Notes: generated by a model from the sequence alone, not told the origin. A stretch of DNA of 64,000 bases from Hypoxylon rubiginosum (GCA_902806565.1 CADCXA010000030.1:186001-250000), one strand, 5' to 3'. Numbered from the stretch's first letter, positions 26,301 to 37,949 are shown. Numbers and translations: made by a program.

Positions 26301-28025
26301 GAGGCGTGAAGTTTCGATTATGTCTTCAATGACCAGCTCGTTCTGAAAACGGCCGGCTGTTGATCTGTCTACCACGACAAACTTAGCACCGACATCGTCA
26401 ACAATAAATCGGTTTCTCTCGTGAGGAGTATCCGGATCCATGGTCACGTATGCTGCTCCAGTCTTGAGGATAGCAACAAGAGAGACGATAAGATTGATAG
26501 ACCTTTTCAGACACACTGGTACAAAGGAACCCCGGCCTACAGGCAGCTGCCGCGCAACACGATTTGCCAGGCGATTAAGCTCATCGTAAGATAGGACCGC
26601 ATCCTCCTCAAATTGAACCGCCGGAGCATCTGGTGTCAGCTCGACTTGGCGCTCAAAGAGTCTGTGAACATTATCGTGGACAGGTTGAGATACGGGCTTG
26701 CCCATCTCGAGAATATGGGATTGCTCGTCCGGGGCAATGATGTTGATTTTGTCCACAGCAAGCATCGGATTGCTCACAATACTAACAATAGCAGTCATGA
26801 AATGGTTAAGGAGCACCTTCATCTTCTCTGCGGGGATGGCAGTGTCATGGCGCGCAGCAATAGCCACCGATCGGCCGAGTTTGACAGTGACTGATACGGA
26901 GAATTGATCATCTGCTGGGACGAGAGTATCATCTTCGCAGACGGTAAGTTTGAAATCACTAGTGACGGCTTCGTACGTGTGTTCGAGTTCGTCGTAGCTG
27001 ACAACCGTGTTGGAGGAAGCCTGCACATTGGAATGATCCATCTGCCGAATTGCTTGCGCTACTGGTTGTCTCGGATCGAACTGAAATTTCAAGGGGTATT
27101 CCTGATCAACAAATCCCAAGACTGTATCGTGGCCCTCAACAGTTTTATCCCTCCCTTCCACTGCGAAGACGGTAGCGCCATTACTAGCTTGGCTGTGTCT
27201 ATCCAACATTATACCAAAGGCCGTGTATATCAAGGCATCAGTCGATACACCAAGAGCATTAGAGAGCCGTTTGATCGACAAACTACTGACTGCACAGGAA
27301 CTTTCTAGCTCTGTCGTCTGCTTCGTTTGATGCCGCTCAAGGGGAATGGAATGAACTATGAGGGCGGGGGTCCTCCCAAGGGATTCGGCCCAGAAGTTTT
27401 TAGCTTCCTCTTGTCTTCTTTTACTTGCACGCTTGCAGTATTCAGAGAAGTCCAGTCTTGGTGGGAGGGGCCCGCCAGCCAAGTGGGACAGAAAGTCTTT
27501 CCAAATGTAACCAAGCGACGTACGATCGACGATTGCGTATGGAAGATAGAGGTATGCCGTAGGGATCTCATCTGGCCGATACATCACTAAGCAAGCGACC
27601 TCCGGATCTTGGCGAAGGAGCTCAAAATCTTCGAGAGAGCTGACAGAGACATATTTCGGTTGCTTTAAGATTTCCTGTTGAAACCTGACATCTTTGCCAG
27701 AGCCGCCCTTTACGATAGAGGCTCTGAGGATGTAGTGGCGAGTGCAAAGGATATTCCAAGCTTCAATGAGCTTATTGGGATTTTTTGATACCGCCGGAGG
27801 GAGATCTAGACGGATGATTGAAGGTCGTGATAGATTCTGCCCCCGTAAAGCAATTTCCTGTGCCTTCGAACAGTTGACTTCAAGTTCAACCTCTGGTTCT
27901 TCGAGTGTCGAGAGATTGGCTATAATCTCCTTTTCGGTGATATGTATAGATACCAAGTCGTTAAAAGATTTAACAGGGTTGTTCCCGGGTGCAGGTAGCA
28001 CATCTAGCATCGAACTGACAAGCAT
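20327..28025 (-). CDS. Dimodular non-ribosomal peptide synthetase (C*-A-T-C-A-T-CT)
   Basis: Three exons (28025-26203, 26149-22689, 22614-20327) encode 2523 aa. Order: a degenerate condensation-like domain (about 1-440; the HHxxxDG site reads PYAIVDR). A1 about 460-925 with YTSGSTGKPK, LNAYGLSENT and NVNGKVD. T1 Ser1003 (GGSSL). C about 1060-1480 with HHALFDN (His1183-1184, Asp1188). A2 about 1485-1970 with YTSGSTGMPKG and YGPTEAT. T2 Ser2040 (GGDSI). A terminal C domain with DHAMYDG (2239-2245), close to the SHxxxDG form of fungal CT domains that release by cyclisation or condensation. It should couple two loaded acyl units and release through CT, for example as a diketopiperazine or amide (inferred). 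By hand alignment the A1 pocket reads S-A-R-D-T-A-A-Q-V-K and A2 reads D-A-F-M-L-C-G-I-L-K. It diverges from the O-methyltransferase. Confidence 0.93.
26150..26202 (-). other. Probable GC-AG intron of the NRPS
   Basis: The A1 frame can be joined in phase only by a 53-nt intron with donor GCAAGT at 26202-26197, branch-like CTGAC and acceptor TTTAG. The nearby GTCCCA would give the wrong phase. GC-AG introns with a strong GCAAGT donor are known in fungi. Confidence 0.65.
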
Positions 28026-29080
28026 TGTGAAGGATGGGAATGGAGTATATTATTGTCAGCAGTGTTCAATGTGTATTATCCACGAAGAATTTCGATTCAC
28101 TGCATTGCCTGTGAGTATGAACAACGAGGAAACGCATAGATTCATGTAAGTTGATATATACCTAAGTACCTCAGAATTATATACCGCCTTTTGAGTCCAA
28201 TGTTATCAATTTACACTTTACATACAAACTGAGCCTCTCCGAGAATCTCATCATTCAACAAATGCAATGTGAATTTCGTAACAAAGAGGATTGCGATTTC
28301 TTGTGTGCTTCAAAGCACTTTTGCAAAATAGGTAATTTGAGAGCTAAGCTGATAAATCTGATCTGCGGATTGTGTCTGAGAATGACTTCTCCACGGGCCC
28401 GATGTGATACGGTCAGCTCTATGACAAGGACTATATTGGAGAGTTTCCATTTTCATCACTGGAATATCCTAGTTCAATATTGGACGAACCCCGAATACTC
28501 GAGAGCTGACTGATTACGCCATAATCTTGCATATACTTGCATATACGCGTTGTACGAAGATTTTTCTTTTTATCACCTGATATAAATCTGCAATGCAAGA
28601 TGTCAGCTCTCTGCCCCCCTCCCTACCCTGAGGCTTCTCCTTTCTAGACAATCTTCGGGCGAAGGAAGGAGCATAAACTGACTGAATTTGGATAACCGAA
28701 TGGATTACCTCTTTCGCCGGCTTGGAATAAAAAGAAACTCCGTACTAGGTAGGACCTGGGTCTTACTTCGTTTCTTACTTTGACCCCGTTCGGAAAATGT
28801 TGACGATTTTCAACCTTCGCCAAAATGGGACACACAAACATGATCCATTTCCTGACTTTAGCCTAACTTGGTTATGAGACGGGATGTGCAACTCAAGAGG
28901 CAATAGATCATTACGTGCTTTGGGCGAGACTTGCGCGAGACAACAATTCGGGCCCTGAACCGCGATCCAGACAACGAAAGAGAATCTAGAACCTCGCATA
29001 TAAATATCGCAACATCGATCCTACGAATTGCTAATGTTTGATTCCACGCCACCCCCAAATCATCAACTCCAATAGCAATC
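28026..29080. promoter_or_regulatory. Shared intergenic promoter between NRPS and O-methyltransferase
   Basis: 1.06 kb between divergent start codons; expected to hold both promoters. Open frames here are short and unsupported. No repeated regulator site shared with 6150-7306 was found by eye. Confidence 0.5.
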
Positions 29081-29974
29081 ATGTTGGGCAGCGTACTTCC
29101 ATTCAGCGAGGAGACGGCAGACCGCGTCAGCCAGTACTGCGAGCAGAACTCCACTGCAATCCCAGACAGCTTGGGAGAGCACTGGAAGGCTACGCAGTCG
29201 ACTTTCTCTGACGCGGACAAGATGTCAAGTCGCCTTCAGGGATCCTGGATGATATTCACCGCCCAGGACCGCAAGCCGAAGCGAGGTGAGTACGCACGCA
29301 CGCTCTCTCTTTCTGCACGGACTAACTTTTTATGCCCACAAAGTTCTTGAGATTGGCTGCTATAGCGGTTACAGCGCGATTGCGTGGTACGAAGGCACGA
29401 ATGAAACGCAGGCTGAGATCGTCACGTTGGAGCTGAGCCCGAAGATGATTGCTGCCGCACGACAGGCTTTCAAGACATACGGCGTTGAGGACCGCGTGAA
29501 GCTAATTGAGGGTCCGGCGGACCAGACGTAAGTAACTCATCTTTCAGCTCCGGCAAGGACTAACGTCTATCCTGGCCAGTCTTAAGAGTCTAGAGGGCGA
29601 GTTCGACCTGATTTTTGTCGACGCAAACAAGGATGGATATGCGGCTTATGTGCAGACCATTCTGGACCAGAAGCTACTGTCGTCACACGGCGTGATTCTG
29701 TGCGACAATGGTAAGCCTCAAATTAAATTAAATATGTACGGCCGGATGCTAATGCAGAGTAGTATTCGCCCGTGGTTTGTCCGTTGGTGCAGATTGTGCG
29801 CCATGGCTCAATGACCATGTAAGACCATACTGGGGAGGGTGTGGCAAGGTTCTGGACGTTTTCAATAGCAGTATCATCAAGGATCCACGTGTTGATATCC
29901 TTCTCATGCCAGTGTTTGATGGCATTACGCACATCAAATGGAAGAACTCAGGCTCTCGGGATGTCTTAAAGTAG
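29081..29974 (+). CDS. SAM-dependent O-methyltransferase (caffeoyl-CoA OMT / family 3 type)
   Basis: Four exons (29081-29285, 29344-29527, 29580-29710, 29760-29974) encode 244 aa, typical of this small cation-dependent family. The SAM-binding motif I is VLEIGCYSGYS (69-79). DLIFVDANKDGY (139-150) and CDN (171-173) supply the expected metal-ligand residues Asp144, Asp172 and Asn173. The C-terminus has the family's DPRV-x5-PVFDG pattern. It transfers a methyl group to a phenolic or catechol hydroxyl, plausibly on the cluster's aromatic intermediate (inferred). The last acceptor is GCAGAG rather than GCAG; the earlier AG would give an immediate stop. Probably cytosolic. Confidence 0.9.
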
Positions 29975-30305
29975 TTAGGTGTAGAGGTGCACCCCGGAAG
30001 GAAGAGTAGAGTTGTACTCAGGCGTGGATTTTACTTGATATAGGCATTGTATCCTATTAGGGTAGCTTGGTATTTATAATACATGCGAGATTCCTATTAG
30101 GGTTTCTTACGGGTTAGTCCAATTATGTGACTCTTGTAGCTGATCTGTCCGAGTTGAAAAGGGGGTTAGTGGCGCTCAACTGTAGAGATAAAGGTTTAAT
30201 GCGCCCCCTATTCCTATCACATCACGACACTAATGGTAATACGGGGAGGTTCTACGTACCGACGCACGGCAATACACACGGCAACACAAAGCTTTATCCA
30301 ACATC
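29975..30305. promoter_or_regulatory. Intergenic gap, OMT 3' flank and reductase promoter
   Basis: 331 bp between genes in the same direction. A+T-moderate, with no gene and no distinct motif that I can support. Confidence 0.4.
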
Positions 30306-31334
30306 ATGGCACGGAGCTTCGTTAAAACTCCCTCGTCCTCTAATCAGACCTGTGAACTAGTCACATATGATATTCCGCTATTAGTCGATGAAGGCCACGT
30401 CCTAGTACAATTTCTCGCCGCACCGGTGAACAGAGTAGACGTCATGGCTCTTGCAGGAAAATATCCAACGAAGCCGCGGTACACTATTAATGACAAGTCG
30501 GTGCCCGGCTTCGACGGATGTGGGGTGGTGTTGGAGTCCATATCATCCAAGTTCGAGAAGGGGGACCTGGTACTTCCTCGAGAGCTAGGCCTCGGCACGT
30601 GGCGAACTCATGCAGTCCTGCCCGACACGGCCTTCATGAAACTACCATCCGGGGTACAGCCCCTCGACGCCGCACTTGTACGCTCGGGAGCCCTGGTTGC
30701 TTGGCTCCTGCTCGAGGAACTGGCATCGCTGAGACAAGGCGATTACATAATGATGTCTGCAGGGACTAGCTGTGTGGCACAGTTCCTGGTACAGCTAGCA
30801 CGTTTAAAGGGCATCAATACCATCCTTGTCATTCGGGATCGAAAGTCCATCGGCGAGGCAAGAAGTAGACTTCTGAGTCTCGGCGCTACGGCTGTCCTGA
30901 CGGAGAAGGAGCTCTCCAGCAAGACCTCGCCGCTCCTTGGCAAAATAATACTGGGCTTGGACTGCGTTTTTGGCACAGTAGGGCAAAATATGGTGGACTG
31001 GCTGGCCCCAGGTGGGAAGTTTGTCTTGGTGGGAATGCTAGGGGGCCAAGAGAATAGCATCGCAGTCGGCACAGGACACCTCTTTTACAAGCAGCTTTCC
31101 TTTTTTCCATTTAGAAGCTCCGACGTGCTGAAGAGGATGGGCGACAAGAAGGCGGAACAGCTGGTCGCTAAAATCGCTGGTCTGCTGATAGACGGGACTC
31201 TAAAGGCCCCCCAGGTACGTCTGGTGCGCTGGGATCAGCACGGAAAGGAAGAACTTGAGCGATCTCTGCTTCAAGCTGTGGAAATGGCCCAGGAAGGAGA
31301 AGTGGGATATAAGAAGACGGTGTGGATTCTCTGA
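30306..31334 (+). CDS. MDR-superfamily reductase, MECR/ETR-like (trans-2-enoyl reductase type)
   Basis: A single-exon 342-aa protein of the medium-chain dehydrogenase/reductase superfamily, closest in pattern to 2-enoyl thioester reductases. The N-terminal catalytic fold has PVNRVDVMALAGKYP and GFDGCGVV. The nucleotide-binding part reads SAGTSCVAQFLVQLA followed by GINTILVIRDR and LLSLGATAVL. LAPGGKFVLVGMLGG comes later. There are no zinc-ligand Cys clusters, as expected for this subfamily. The usual Gly-rich cofactor loop (NxANSxVG) is altered to SAGTSCVA. It likely reduces an activated double bond or quinone with NADPH in a tailoring step. Mitochondrial fatty-acid synthesis is an alternative, but cluster location and lack of a clear targeting peptide argue against it. 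Confidence 0.85.
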   Translation: MARSFVKTPSSSNQTCELVTYDIPLLVDEGHVLVQFLAAPVNRVDVMALAGKYPTKPRYTINDKSVPGFDGCGVVLESISSKFEKGDLVLPRELGLGTWRTHAVLPDTAFMKLPSGVQPLDAALVRSGALVAWLLLEELASLRQGDYIMMSAGTSCVAQFLVQLARLKGINTILVIRDRKSIGEARSRLLSLGATAVLTEKELSSKTSPLLGKIILGLDCVFGTVGQNMVDWLAPGGKFVLVGMLGGQENSIAVGTGHLFYKQLSFFPFRSSDVLKRMGDKKAEQLVAKIAGLLIDGTLKAPQVRLVRWDQHGKEELERSLLQAVEMAQEGEVGYKKTVWIL

Positions 31335-31733
31335 TGATTTCTATGAACTAATAGCATCCGAAACCATGTACCCCATGAGCTACATGAGAAGCAATGCACT
31401 CCCTATCATTAGTTGTGTTGTTTTGAGGTGAATTTCGTTCCAGGGACCTTGGCGCTGAAGGGCTCAAAAGTTACGGAGAAGTCCAGCGTGTCCCCCTATG
31501 GCGCATTCTAGCGCTGCTTAAGCATATTAGTGATTACTCATGCACATAGGGTGCTGCATTGTACGATTTGACTTATTTTGGTTACATGTATTATTGTTAT
31601 TAAATACAGGAAACTTCACCCAGTGAAGATGTAAAGAGATAAATGCTAGTGAATCATTATTGAAATCTGTCGGTTATCCTAGGTGGTGCTCCTATGATGC
31701 TGCTTCAATTAGGGGTCATTTGGCGTTAGGTAG
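31335..31733. other. Convergent 3' flanks of reductase and MFS genes
   Basis: 399 bp between two converging genes. It should hold both 3' UTRs and polyadenylation signals. Nothing else is seen. Confidence 0.5.
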
Positions 31734-33863
31734 CTAAGCTGCGATCGCAACTGCATCCTTGAACATCTTCCGTTGCTAGAATGGGAAACAGAATGAGTCA
31801 ATAAGCTATGCGTGGCTGATAAGGTGCTTGAAGAGATTGACTCACGGTAAAGGATACAGATAACACGAGGGCAAGGGCCGCGCCTACGTAAACAGGAATA
31901 AACACTTTCTGTAGGGCCTCGACGATGATGTCCGTGGTCTGGGCACGAAGCTCCGGAGTAAGTGAGTTGAAGTACGTGGTGCTGGTTCCAGCTAAAGCGA
32001 GTTGTATCTCATCTTGCGGCGCGTTTGGCAGGAGAGCCGTTATGCCGCCAATGGCTTTGTTGACAAAGATGGCACCAGATATTGAGAGACCGAAGCCGAT
32101 CCCGCTGAGTTGTGCTGAAAAAAAAAAGATTAGAACACTAAAGAGCCGTATCTTCAGGTGCTGTAACTCACCAATCATCATGAAGCTGATGGCATAAGCC
32201 ATATCTGCTGGATCTACCACGGCCTGGATGACCGCATAGCCAGCCTGAATAAAACATCCCGTGCCAATCCCAAGAAGTATTTCGAATCCATATATTTGGG
32301 CTTGAGGGGTTCCGGTCTCGATGCGAGCTATTTCACATTAGCGCTACAGGTTCCTGCTAGGTCTAGGAAGTTGAAAGGGCATGGGCTTACATAGTAACAC
32401 ACCCCCGACGAGGGCTAGAACGCTCCCAAAGATGTACCAAGGCTGATAGTAACTAAAGCGTGACATTAAGTGTCCATTGGCGAGAATTGCGGCACTGAGG
32501 ACGAATATCAGGGGCAGTAAACGGACCGCCGCTTCGATAGCTGTATCACCACGAGTGAACTGGAAGTAGAGAGGAATATAATAGATCGGAACAAAGCCGG
32601 CGGTATTTACTGCCGCAGCGCACAAGAACAGGAGTATCGCGTTCCAGTTTCGCATGAAGTGGACGGGGAAGATACGGTTCGTGGGGCTGGTGAATAGTGC
32701 GAAGTTTTGCTGAATGGCAAACGCAATGAAGAGAACCCCCGAAACGACAAACAGAGCGATGATCTGTCCACTGTTCCATGTGTACAAGGCGCCGCCAAAG
32801 TTGATTGCCATGATAAGCGTCATGAGAGTTGCTACGACAAGAATTGTGCCGACGATGTCAAATTCGCGGATTAGTTTGGCCGACTTGGTTCCGGCACGGG
32901 GTTTGAACGACGGGATCCACAAGAGGTAGACGGGTGCGCAGACGCCTGCGACACAGAGGTTGATGTAAAATGCCCATCGCCATGTGGCTGGGCTCTCGAC
33001 AAAAGCACCGCCTACGACAGGCCCCAATACGGTACCAATTCCCCAAACGAGACCTCTGATGAACTTGTATTAGCAGTAGTTCCAATTAGAAAAATTTAGG
33101 TTAGGGGATCGCCATACACAAAGCTCAGGTATCCAGGGCGTTCTCTGTCGGACGTGTTGACTGATAGGAGAGTCATGACTCCAAGGTACATGCCGTTACC
33201 GCCCATTCCAGCAAGGACACGGCCAACGATGAGCGAATCCATATTGGGCGCAGCACCACAGAGAGCGGAGCCGACGTTGAAAAGGATTGATGAGGCCACA
33301 TACAGCCATTTCGCATCAAATAGTCCATAAAGTTTTCCGAACGGGAGGACGCAAGCCGTTCCACCGAGGAGAAAGCTAATAGTATCACATCAGTCAGCTA
33401 GTTGTCATATCGCCTCTAGTTCAGCATGCTTGTCACTCACCCAACGGAAAGCCATGGTAGCTTGAAACTGTCTCCGAATGTATTTACAACAGCCTGGCAT
33501 CTTCATCAGCTTGGAGTCAAATAACCCATTTTCATGATGACGAACCGGTGTGACATCGGCAACTACAGTGTTGTCCAGAGAGTATAGGAAGATACTGGAT
33601 AAGATAGCAACAACTACTAAACTCCACTGTGGTCAAGTTAGTCAGATAATCCGTTAGATACGTGTGAGGTAGGTATAGAGAGAAATTCTTACGATAATTC
33701 CATGAATTTGCCGAGGTGAGGCGTTGGCATCGCCTTCGGGAGTATTGACCTCCGTGGCCGTGTTGGCCTCTAGCTGGGAATGGGAAACATAACCATCTCC
33801 AGGACTGGTATAGCCATTTACCGTTTCATTATATTTCTCCATAGCCGAGTCAGTTGACGACAT
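31734..33863 (-). CDS. MFS exporter, 14-TM drug:H+ antiporter type (toxin/multidrug efflux)
   Basis: Eight exons (33863-33693, 33626-33546, 33493-33441, 33375-33118, 33055-32391, 32327-32172, 32114-31846, 31775-31734) encode 564 aa, the usual size for DHA2-type fungal efflux pumps near metabolite clusters. A hydrophilic N-terminal tail (about 55 aa) precedes the first membrane span. Motifs include LDNTVVADV, KLPWLSVGFLLGG, FGKLYGLFDAKW, GRVLAGMGGNG and GLVWGIGTVLGPVVGG (motif C, antiporter signature). It is expected in the plasma or vesicle membrane and likely exports the cluster product or gives self-protection (inferred). Intron 2 uses a GTTCGT donor; only that choice restores the conserved DVTPAVVNTFGDS region. 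The last exon is 14 codons including the stop. Confidence 0.92.
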
Positions 33864-34359
33864 AGTTGTTTGCGGCGAGTAGAACGTTCTGAGTGATGAG
33901 TGAGACTTGGTTTGGTGAGATATCAGGATTCAGTGATGCTAAACGGGCTTTTTAACTGAGAAGCCAAGAAGCAATTGCTCCCCCGGTGTCACGATCGAAA
34001 GATGAGGATCCACGAAGAAAATGTGCAGCCAAATAAAATTCATAACAGTGGTTCCTTCAATTAACTAGTCGCAGCTTAGAAATCCCTATTTACCTAGGTA
34101 GATTTTTAATACGTTTTGTTTAAGTGGCATATTATATGGCATATTACGCGGGCTTTGACGTCTGTAAATATCATTTTGCATGACCTAAAAGGGTGTGGCC
34201 GCAAACTGACTAATCCCGAAGAAGAATAATAGCTCTCTTGTGTTGGAAAGCATTGATTACTACCTAGGAGGTACCTGGGTACCTGAGGTAGACTGGATGC
34301 ACTTCTCGAAATAATCTCTAAGGTGCTACTCTAAATAAAACACCTTTATTTGACTGGAC
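33864..34359. promoter_or_regulatory. MFS promoter region / CMD-like 3' flank
   Basis: 496 bp between two minus-strand genes. It should carry the MFS promoter and the 3' UTR of the CMD-like gene upstream of it. No further gene is seen. Confidence 0.45.
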
Positions 34360-34968
34360 TCAATTTCCAGTAACTACCGTCTTAAGATGCTCTTCCAACC
34401 CCGGGATATCCCCATCTAAATCAATTCGCAACCCTTTAGTGATGCGCGCAATGAGAACGTATACGCCAAGCACTACGTAAACTTCCACAAGCTCTTCTAC
34501 ACTAAGTAGTTCCTTTGCCTTATTGATGGTCTCCTCGGTGTTATTGTAGGTAGCAAGTTGCTCATCCACCAATCTAAGGATGGACCGGTCGCGATCCGTG
34601 AAGGCTTCTTCTACCTCAATGACTGATGCTGCCTTCCCAGCCGTCTGCTTGAGTGCGATTAACTTCGCCTCCGGCATGCCATTGCTTCGAGCCACGGGCG
34701 CATTGACGTCCCATTCATATTCCGCGTCTAGGACGGCGGAAATGCGGAGTACGACGAGTTGCCAGTCCAAAAGCGGTAAGATGCGCCTGTTACCGTCGAA
34801 GAACGATGCGTAAACACTCATGAGACGAGGAAAGGAGCCGTGTGAATGCCCGAGAAGATGAAATATGTTGCGCCGGTAAGGCAGATGCGTAATAGCTGCC
34901 GCAACCTCGGGTGGTGCATTATCGAGTTCAATATATGGAACTAGGCACTTTTGTTCTTTGTTGGCCAT
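34360..34968 (-). CDS. Carboxymuconolactone decarboxylase-like (CMD/AhpD fold) protein
   Basis: A single exon, 202 aa. The all-helical pattern fits fungal CMD-family proteins: an N-terminal FHLLGHSHGSFPRLMSVYASFF segment, then RILPLLDWQLVVLRISAVLDAEYEW and a C-terminal helix near VEVYVVLGVYVLIAR. Family members in fungal clusters have been linked to decarboxylation or related handling of aromatic polyketides; others are AhpD-like. The motif usually EYEWxxHxxxA reads EYEWDVNAPVA, so the common His is Asn here, and no CxxC pair is present. A thiol peroxidase-reductase role is therefore unlikely and the catalytic role is uncertain. No signal peptide. Confidence 0.8.
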   Translation of the reverse strand: MANKEQKCLVPYIELDNAPPEVAAAITHLPYRRNIFHLLGHSHGSFPRLMSVYASFFDGNRRILPLLDWQLVVLRISAVLDAEYEWDVNAPVARSNGMPEAKLIALKQTAGKAASVIEVEEAFTDRDRSILRLVDEQLATYNNTEETINKAKELLSVEELVEVYVVLGVYVLIARITKGLRIDLDGDIPGLEEHLKTVVTGN

Positions 34969-36081
34969 GTTGTACTGGCTGTAAGAGCGATGAGTTCATT
35001 ACAGGGCACCGGTTTAGTACCTACCTGGATATACGCACATATATGATAATTTACTCAACATCACGAAATTCTTTCTATGCAGGGGACTTCCTGTCAGTTT
35101 ACCATAAGCCCGGAAATCCTTCGGTCTGCTTATACACGATTCAGCAACGCCGCTATCCAAAATAAGTGCGTCGCCTAGAACTTCGCTTCTCATCTCAAGT
35201 CCAATAGCCTACAGTTTTCAGAAATAAAACAAGTCTCAAGACTCTGCGAAAAGGGCAGCGCGTCAAGTCCAACTATGCATGCTGCTGTCATCTCCCAATA
35301 AAGCGTTCAGCAAAGCGCCCCTAGCCTTTCCGTTTTCGTTTCCCCGAGAAAACTTCCTGATTAGGCATTTCTTATTTAGGAATCACCGGTTGATTAATAA
35401 CATCCGTCGTCTTTCCCTTTTCCCTTAACTTGAGCATAACCAGATGCAGTCTACATATTTGCGCTTTATAATCGGCCGAAAAGGGATATCTCATCTTGCT
35501 TTAGGTAATCTCACAGATGAGGATTTTCTAATTCAGAAAGTGATACGGGAGGTATATTCTAACTGTACAAAGTACGTACCATAACACAGGTGATTAGTCA
35601 CCAACCTAGACTTACAGGATCGAGACACCTCACCGGTTAGACCGCATCTAAGGTAATCTTCGCAGGCCGCGATCATGCACCATATCCTAGTTACCTGTGA
35701 GGCTGACCATGTACGAAAAGGGTGTATCCCAAATAAGCAGCTGATGTAGGTGTTTCTATCTCTGTTAGGTATTCTGAGAAGAGCGCTTGAAAGTTGTGCC
35801 TAAACTAGGATACCCAAATGAGCCAGCCATATTGAAGGTACCTACATACCGGAGGTTGACCTATGACCAAGTTGTATCTAAACATATGAGCACAAGACGC
35901 TATAGAACGCAAAGGTCCATAGGGGATTTGAGCACCATCGTGCGATCAGTACATAGGAGGTATATATGGTGCCGAAGAGAAGTATCAAGCTTGATTATCA
36001 TTATACCTAGTAGTCAATGTGTGCGTGAATAGAGTTCAGCAGACCATCTTCGACAATAACAGCGTGTTGTAAAATACGACA
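34969..36081. promoter_or_regulatory. Shared intergenic region between CMD-like gene and P450
   Basis: 1.1 kb between divergent start codons; expected to hold both promoters. Short overlapping open frames without protein-like features. No RNA gene recognised. Confidence 0.45.
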
Positions 36082-37949
36082 ATGAGCACTAGTGTCCTCA
36101 CTCAGGGCATCGCCCTTGGTTGGGCTTGGGTAAAGTCCCACCCTTGGGTGACTGCCATGATCATTCTGCTGGGTAACCTCATCCGAACGAGATATAGGGG
36201 AGGCCTACGACAAATCCCCGGTCCGTTTGTTGCGAGCTTCTCAAACCTGTGGAAGATACGCGCGGTATGGAACAAGAACATGCATCGAGAAAATGTGAGG
36301 ATACATGAAGATTACGGTCCAATTGTGAGGATTGGCCCCCATCACGTCTCGGTCGCAGATCCACAGAGCATGAAGATCATATACGGCGTGCAGAATGTCT
36401 TTCGCAAGGTAAGATGATGATAGTAACAAGGCGGCTAAGTTTTATCTTACTAAAACCTCTGTTCTCTCTAGTCAGCCTTTTACCCCCTCGCAGAGGCAAT
36501 TTACCAGGGGAGATTTCTGCCGACCCTTTTCACCACGGAAAGCAATGAGTATCACATGAAACTCAAGCGCGGCTCTGCGCGGGCGTTCGCCATGGACACT
36601 GTGGTCGGGCTGGAGCCGTTCGCGGACAAGTGTATTTCGTTGTTACTTTCGCGCCTCCGAGAGATCTCCAAGGACGGCGAGCACGCAATAAATCCTGTCG
36701 AGTGGATGCAATATTTCGCCTTCGACGTACTAGGAGAAATCAACTTTTCCAAGAACCTAGGGTTTCTAGAGAAAGGCGCCGACGTCGATAACATTATCGC
36801 AGCCATCGGTGGCATCTTAGTTTACGTTTCGCTCGTTAGTACATGATCTATTGCAACCATTTATGAATGACGTGTCTGATTCTCAGGTATCCCAATTAGG
36901 TCGGCCAAGTCCCCCTTTTACATAAATTCCTGCTCGGTAACCCCTTTCTTGCGAAGTGGTTTCCCGCCATTGAGAAGACAAACCAAGTCTTACAATTCTC
37001 TTTGCAACAAGTGGAAGAACGGCAACGAAATCCAACACCACGCAAAGATATCCTCAATCAGCTTCTTGAAACGCACAAAGATGACCCGGAAATCTTATCT
37101 ATGCGCGAGATCATTGCCATTACAACAACCAATGTGTATGTAGTTCTACCCATTATCAGAGACCAGAGATGATTATTGGGGTCTTACTAATTATTCCCCC
37201 CTTGGCATGTAGCATCGCGGGCTCCGACACCACAGCTATTTCCCTAACATCAGTTATGTACTACTTGAGCAAGCATCGAGATGTTAGGAAGAAACTCGTG
37301 CGGGAAATCGAGAGTGCGGAGCGGGAAGGACGTGCGTCGAATCCTATCACGTATGCAGAGGCTATCAAGTTGCCATACCTGTATGTTCTTCTTTTTAAAT
37401 TGCTAGTGTAGGTACCTAGGTATATATCAACTGACTCTGTGATAGATCAGCCGTCATTGACGAAGCGATGCGAATGCACCCAGCCACAGGTTTCATCCTC
37501 GAAAGGGTCGTTCCTGAAAACGGAATAACCCTCCACGGTATCTACCTGCCGAAGAATACGGTTGTGGGTGTTAATTCGTGGGTCTTGCATCGCAACAAGG
37601 ACGTGTTTGGAGAAGATGCATATTCATTTCGCCCGGAGAGATGGATTGAAAACGAGGAGCAGAAAGTCAAAGAGATGAGGCGCAACTTGTTTGCGGTGAG
37701 TACACCTAATATCGCTCATGTGAGAATGAGATTTGCGTCGGATACTAACGAAGCTCTGTTCTCTAGTTTGGTCATGGCCCACGAAGCTGTATTGGTAAAA
37801 ATATCTCCATTCTCGAGATGTGGAAAGTCATATTTGAACTGTATCGGCATTTTGATATTGACTTGGCTAGCGACGGTGAGTGGAAGGTGGCTGGTCATTG
37901 GTTCACCTCCCAGAGTAACGTCAGAATGACATTTAAGCCTAAGAAATAA
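36082..37949 (+). CDS. Cytochrome P450 monooxygenase (microsomal type)
   Basis: Six exons (36082-36408, 36472-36834, 36900-37135, 37213-37380, 37446-37695, 37767-37949) encode 508 aa, full length for a fungal P450. A hydrophobic N-terminal anchor spans about residues 12-34, followed by a RQIPGP hinge, so it should sit in the ER membrane. I-helix AGSDTT at 311-316 (oxygen activation), ExxR at 371-374 (EAMR), PERW, and heme loop FGHGPRSCIG at 449-458 with Cys456 as heme ligand. Every key residue is present, so it should be active. It likely oxidises the polyketide or peptide intermediate using a cytochrome P450 reductase encoded elsewhere (inferred). Its substrate cannot be read from sequence. 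Confidence 0.93.
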
